NCBI GenBank assembly: GCA_030596225.1
Contig: JAUVKO010000103.1
Span: forward strand, 1 to 7,244
Direction: 5' to 3'
DNA: 7,244 bases
Source: Fidelibacterota bacterium
Lineage (GTDB): Bacteria > Fidelibacterota > UBA8477 > JABMPR01
In this document: positions 4,616 through 7,244 of the stretch, piece after piece
Position numbering within the stretch: position 1 is the first letter of the stretch
Layout: every line of letters begins with the position of its first letter
Notes under the pieces: generated by a model
The model's database searches: none
Seen by the model: only the letters and a program-made list of their open reading frames with translations
Told to the model about the DNA's origin: nothing
Program-made: the position numbers and the translations under genes

Positions 4616-6886
4616 ATGAAAAAATTTATACACATCATTATAAATTACCCAAAAGTTGTCATTGCTCTGAACCTGTTTATCATCCTTTTATTATCACTGC
4701 CGATCTATCGTATCCATATTGATCCAGACTTACAAGCTTTGATTCCTGCTGATGACCCTGAATTGATTCGGATGGAGGAGTTAGAGGAAGAATTCGGCGG
4801 ACTGGATATCATCCTGATAAGCTACCATACTAAAGATATCTTTTCGGCAAAAGCTCTCCATCTGATTGATGACCTGACCAACGACCTGGAAATGCTCCCT
4901 CAAATTGACCACCTGATTAGCTTGACTAATTATGAATTGATCTTTAGTGAAGATGAAAGCATGGTAGTGGATGCATTTATCCGTGATTTTCCTACCAACC
5001 AGGAAGAGAGTGATGCCCTGGCAAGTGCTGCCAGCAGAGATCCTATGCTCGGTCGTATTTTAGTATCCGAAAATCGGGAATATTCAGCCTTTATGATCTT
5101 TCCTGTCTCTGATGCAGATGAGGTTAGCACTGTCGATTCTTTACGTAGTACCCTAGCTCCATATATAGAAATGGGGCATGACCTTCAGTTCGGGGGAATG
5201 CCTGTCATCCGCTCCCAGATATCCGAAGATATTGGTCGAGATACCAGCATCTTTGTCCCCGCCGGAATGGTTCTCATCGCTTTCCTGCTCTATTTTAGCT
5301 TTCGGTCACGGCGCGGGACGATCCTTCCCCTTATGGTCGTATTTCTTTCCATCCTGGGCACTCTGGGACTAATGGCCTGGTTGGGTCTAATGCTATCGGT
5401 CATATCAAGCGTCATGCCCATCATGCTTATTGCTGTTGCCAGCGCTTATGGGATTCATATCATCACTCGTTATTTTGAAGATTGTGCATCAATGGATGAT
5501 ACGGCAGATAGTAAAGCAGTGGTTGCCAGTGTTGCAGAACATATGCTCCGTCCCATTTTCCTGGCTGCGCTGACAACCATTATTGGGTTTTTATCGCTAC
5601 TCTCACATATTCTTCCTGCTTCGCGGGAAGTGGGTTTTCTCACCGCCTTTGGTGTTTTACTGGCTTTCGGGCTTTCTATTACTTTCATTCCCGCTGCTCT
5701 AGTTCTGTTTAATAAACCAAGCAAAGACCGACAGAGCAAGAACACAACTAATCGACTTTTATCGCGTATTTTGGTGCAGATCGGGGAATTTGTATTTCAC
5801 CACCGTGGTTTCGTCATCGTTGGGTTTGTTCTGATCACCATTATAGCTTTAATTGGAATTCCCTATGTGGAATTGGATAGTAATCCATTGAACTATTATG
5901 CACCGGAATCCTCTGTTAGAGTGGTCAACACGATCATCGATGAAAATTTTGGCGGCAGCACCACCATGTCTGTGGTAATTGAAGGTGATGTAAAATCTCC
6001 TGACATCCTGAAACAGATTGATGCCATTCAATCCTACCTGGATGGAATGGATGGGGTTGGATACACTCTGGCCATCACCGACTTTATAAAACTTATGAAT
6101 CAGTCCATGAATGATGGTGATCCTGCTTACTATCGGATTCCAGACTCCCGTGAACTGGTTTCCCAATATCTATTACTGTATTCCTGGGAATCCAGTGATG
6201 GATATTTGGATTCATATGTGGATTATGAATATCAAGTAGCTCAGATCGTCGTCCGTATGAACACCATGGATGTTTACCATATGATAGATATTCAAAAAAA
6301 TCTTGACGCTTTTCTAAACGAAAATATCAAGGTGAATAACCAACCTAAAAGCGAAGGTTACGCAGTACTGTTAGGCAATCTTATGCCCATGATGGTCAAA
6401 GGACAGACCCGCAGTTTGATCCTTTCAGTTGTCTTTGCAGCACTGGTAACCGGTTTAATCTTTCGATCCCTGGCAGCTGCACTGATCAGCGCCATGCCCT
6501 TGGCTTTTGCCATAGCAGGTGTTTTCGGATTGATGGGATATTCAGGGGTTTATCTGAATACGGCTACATCCATGCTCAGCTCTATCATGATCGGTATCGG
6601 TATTGATTATACGATCCACTTTTTATTCCGCTTCAGAACAGAGATCCGTCATGGCTTAAGTGATGAAGAGGCTATTATAAAATCGTTGAGTACAACAGGT
6701 CAAGGTATCATTATTAACGGATTTTCTGTAATGATGGGTTTTGCCGTGTGTATGCTCTCCACCTTTACTCCCATTTATTTCTTTGGCTGGCTTATAGCAG
6801 TTTCCATTTTCATGTGTCTCATTGCAGCTTTAACACTCCTTCCGGTAGTGTTGGTTCTAACGAGACCAAAGTTTATTTACGGATAG
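4616..6886 (+). CDS. RND superfamily exporter, MMPL-like (COG1033 type)
   Basis: Inner-membrane protein of 756 residues with the duplicated RND layout: TM1 (about 11-31), a large extracytoplasmic domain (about 32-211), TM2-6 (about 212-366), TM7 (about 397-416), a second external domain (about 417-597) and TM8-12 (about 598-749). DPDLQALIPADDPEL after TM1, and LDSNPLNYYAPESSVR with ENFGGSTTMSVVIEG after TM7, are typical of this group. TM10 has GIGIDYTIHF with Asp664, the usual proton-relay position; the matching TM4 site reads AVASAYGIHI, with Ala277. Such proteins are proton-driven exporters of lipids or hydrophobic compounds; the substrate cannot be read from sequence. ATG 4616 is preferred because MKKFIHIIINYPK leads straight into TM1, as usual for the family; the GTG at 4541 would add 25 unusual aromatic residues. 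No strong SD is seen, so TTG 4610 is possible. No membrane-fusion or outer-membrane partner lies in the window. Confidence 0.92.
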   Translation: MKKFIHIIINYPKVVIALNLFIILLLSLPIYRIHIDPDLQALIPADDPELIRMEELEEEFGGLDIILISYHTKDIFSAKALHLIDDLTNDLEMLPQIDHLISLTNYELIFSEDESMVVDAFIRDFPTNQEESDALASAASRDPMLGRILVSENREYSAFMIFPVSDADEVSTVDSLRSTLAPYIEMGHDLQFGGMPVIRSQISEDIGRDTSIFVPAGMVLIAFLLYFSFRSRRGTILPLMVVFLSILGTLGLMAWLGLMLSVISSVMPIMLIAVASAYGIHIITRYFEDCASMDDTADSKAVVASVAEHMLRPIFLAALTTIIGFLSLLSHILPASREVGFLTAFGVLLAFGLSITFIPAALVLFNKPSKDRQSKNTTNRLLSRILVQIGEFVFHHRGFVIVGFVLITIIALIGIPYVELDSNPLNYYAPESSVRVVNTIIDENFGGSTTMSVVIEGDVKSPDILKQIDAIQSYLDGMDGVGYTLAITDFIKLMNQSMNDGDPAYYRIPDSRELVSQYLLLYSWESSDGYLDSYVDYEYQVAQIVVRMNTMDVYHMIDIQKNLDAFLNENIKVNNQPKSEGYAVLLGNLMPMMVKGQTRSLILSVVFAALVTGLIFRSLAAALISAMPLAFAIAGVFGLMGYSGVYLNTATSMLSSIMIGIGIDYTIHFLFRFRTEIRHGLSDEEAIIKSLSTTGQGIIINGFSVMMGFAVCMLSTFTPIYFFGWLIAVSIFMCLIAALTLLPVVLVLTRPKFIYG

Positions 6887-6920
6887 ATATTACCGGTAAG
6901 GTACTTCTTACTGCGCTTTG

Positions 6921-7066
6921 ACCGACCCCCTCCGCTCCTTCGGAGCACCTCCCCAAGTGGAGAAAATTCATCGGAATCAATTGGATTTTGCTTACCGCAT
7001 TTTCTATTTTCAAGTTATTAATTCCCCTCCTTGGAGGGGTGTCCCAGTCTGCTGGGACGGGGAGGT
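6921..7066. repeat. Composite inverted-repeat (REP/MITE-like) extragenic element
   Basis: Two GC-rich arms flank an AT-rich core (about 6963-7023). The left arm (6921-6962) has ACCCCCTCCG, a hairpin GCTCC-TTC-GGAGC (6934-6946), then CACCTCCCCAAG and GGAG. The right arm (7024-7066), read in reverse complement, has ACCTCCCCG, a hairpin GTCCCAG/CTGGGAC (7041-7058), then CACCCCTCCAAG within a perfect palindrome CCCCTCC-TT-GGAGGGG (7024-7039). The arms are thus imperfect inverted copies, each with two hairpins, and the outer hairpin keeps its pairing although its sequence differs. No coding sequence lies inside. Dispersed palindromes of similar style are common in Bacteroidota-like genomes, but copy number here is untested. 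It may also terminate exporter transcription. Confidence 0.6.
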
Positions 7067-7157
7067 ATTCCGTAAAGTGTGAGATAATGATTGTGGATAA
7101 GCTAAGTAATACCAATTGCAGTTCTAAAGTGTCTATTAACTTCAAAATATTTTAGTG

Positions 7158-7230
7158 CTTTTACGATCTTAATGTTTTCTGCATAGCCATGGCTATGGAT
7201 AAAATATTAAGTGAAGTAAAACGGTAAAAG
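7158..7230. repeat. Large imperfect hairpin centred on a 16-bp palindrome
   Basis: CATAGCCATGGCTATG (7182-7197) is a perfect palindrome. It is extended outward by CTTAATGTTTT (7168-7178) pairing with AAAATATTAAG (7201-7211) through 10 Watson-Crick pairs and one G-U. After an unequal internal loop, CTTTTAC (7158-7164) pairs with GTAAAAG (7224-7230). The structure ends directly before an ATG at 7231. It could be a leader structure, an operator or the end of a mobile element; the window stops too early to tell. Confidence 0.5.
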
Positions 7231-7244
7231 ATGAAGAAATTACA

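Larger units (their letters stand above)
6887..7244. other. Non-coding tail after the exporter
   Basis: These 358 bases hold no convincing gene on either strand. A minus-strand open frame of 90 codons (6873-7145) crosses the repeat arms, has no recognisable domain and overlaps the exporter's 3' end. The content is a short TTACCGGTAA palindrome just after the exporter stop (6890-6899), the composite repeat element, about 90 AT-rich bases with nothing recognised, and the large hairpin near the right edge. An ATGAAGAAATTA start at 7231 could begin a new gene, but only four codons are visible. Confidence 0.6.

Noticed and set aside
6873..7145. 90-codon minus-strand open frame
   Set aside because: It runs through both repeat arms and into the exporter gene, and has no recognisable domain or convincing ribosome site.
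1..7244. CRISPR array, tRNA, rRNA, riboswitch or phage genes
   Set aside because: No regularly spaced direct repeats, cloverleaf, rRNA-like segment, known riboswitch core or phage-type protein was seen on either strand.

Overview
The window reads as a bacterial chromosome fragment of moderate GC. Genes are closely spaced, there are strong Shine-Dalgarno (SD) sequences, a stop/start overlap and a Rho-independent terminator. The combination of a GH57 glucanotransferase, a TrmB-family regulator, a COG1033-like RND exporter and a palindromic extragenic repeat suggests a deep-branching or FCB-group-like bacterium. This placement is a guess from gene content; no rRNA or other taxonomic marker is present.

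Layout. Positions 1-1438 (minus) hold the first 479 codons of a GH57 4-alpha-glucanotransferase/alpha-amylase that runs off the left edge. A Rho-independent terminator at 1486-1521 (minus) separates it from the gene upstream. Positions 1546-2550 (minus) are a canonical NAD-type glyceraldehyde-3-phosphate dehydrogenase (gap). Overlapping it by 4 nt, 2547-3563 (minus) is a second full-length GAPDH homologue whose catalytic cysteine is alanine and whose phosphate-binding residues are also replaced. Positions 3635-4468 (minus) are a TrmB-family transcriptional regulator. Divergently, 4616-6886 (plus) encodes a 12-TM RND/MMPL-type exporter. The last 358 bases (6887-7244) show no convincing gene. 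They carry a composite inverted-repeat element (6921-7066) and a large imperfect hairpin (7158-7230).

How it fits together. Regulator, GAPDH pair and glucanotransferase lie head to tail on the minus strand and look like a carbohydrate-metabolism locus. The GH57 enzyme remodels alpha-glucans, GAPDH works at the lower glycolytic/gluconeogenic step, and TrmB-family proteins in Thermococcales control exactly such genes in response to sugars. Palindromes at the regulator's stop codon overlap the best promoter candidate for the GAPDH pair and are a possible operator. The exporter is divergent and its link to the locus is unclear.

The most notable feature is the intact but apparently catalytically dead GAPDH, translationally coupled to a normal one. 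This suggests a mixed tetramer, or a regulatory or ligand-sensing pseudoenzyme. Standard annotation would probably label both genes simply as GAPDH.
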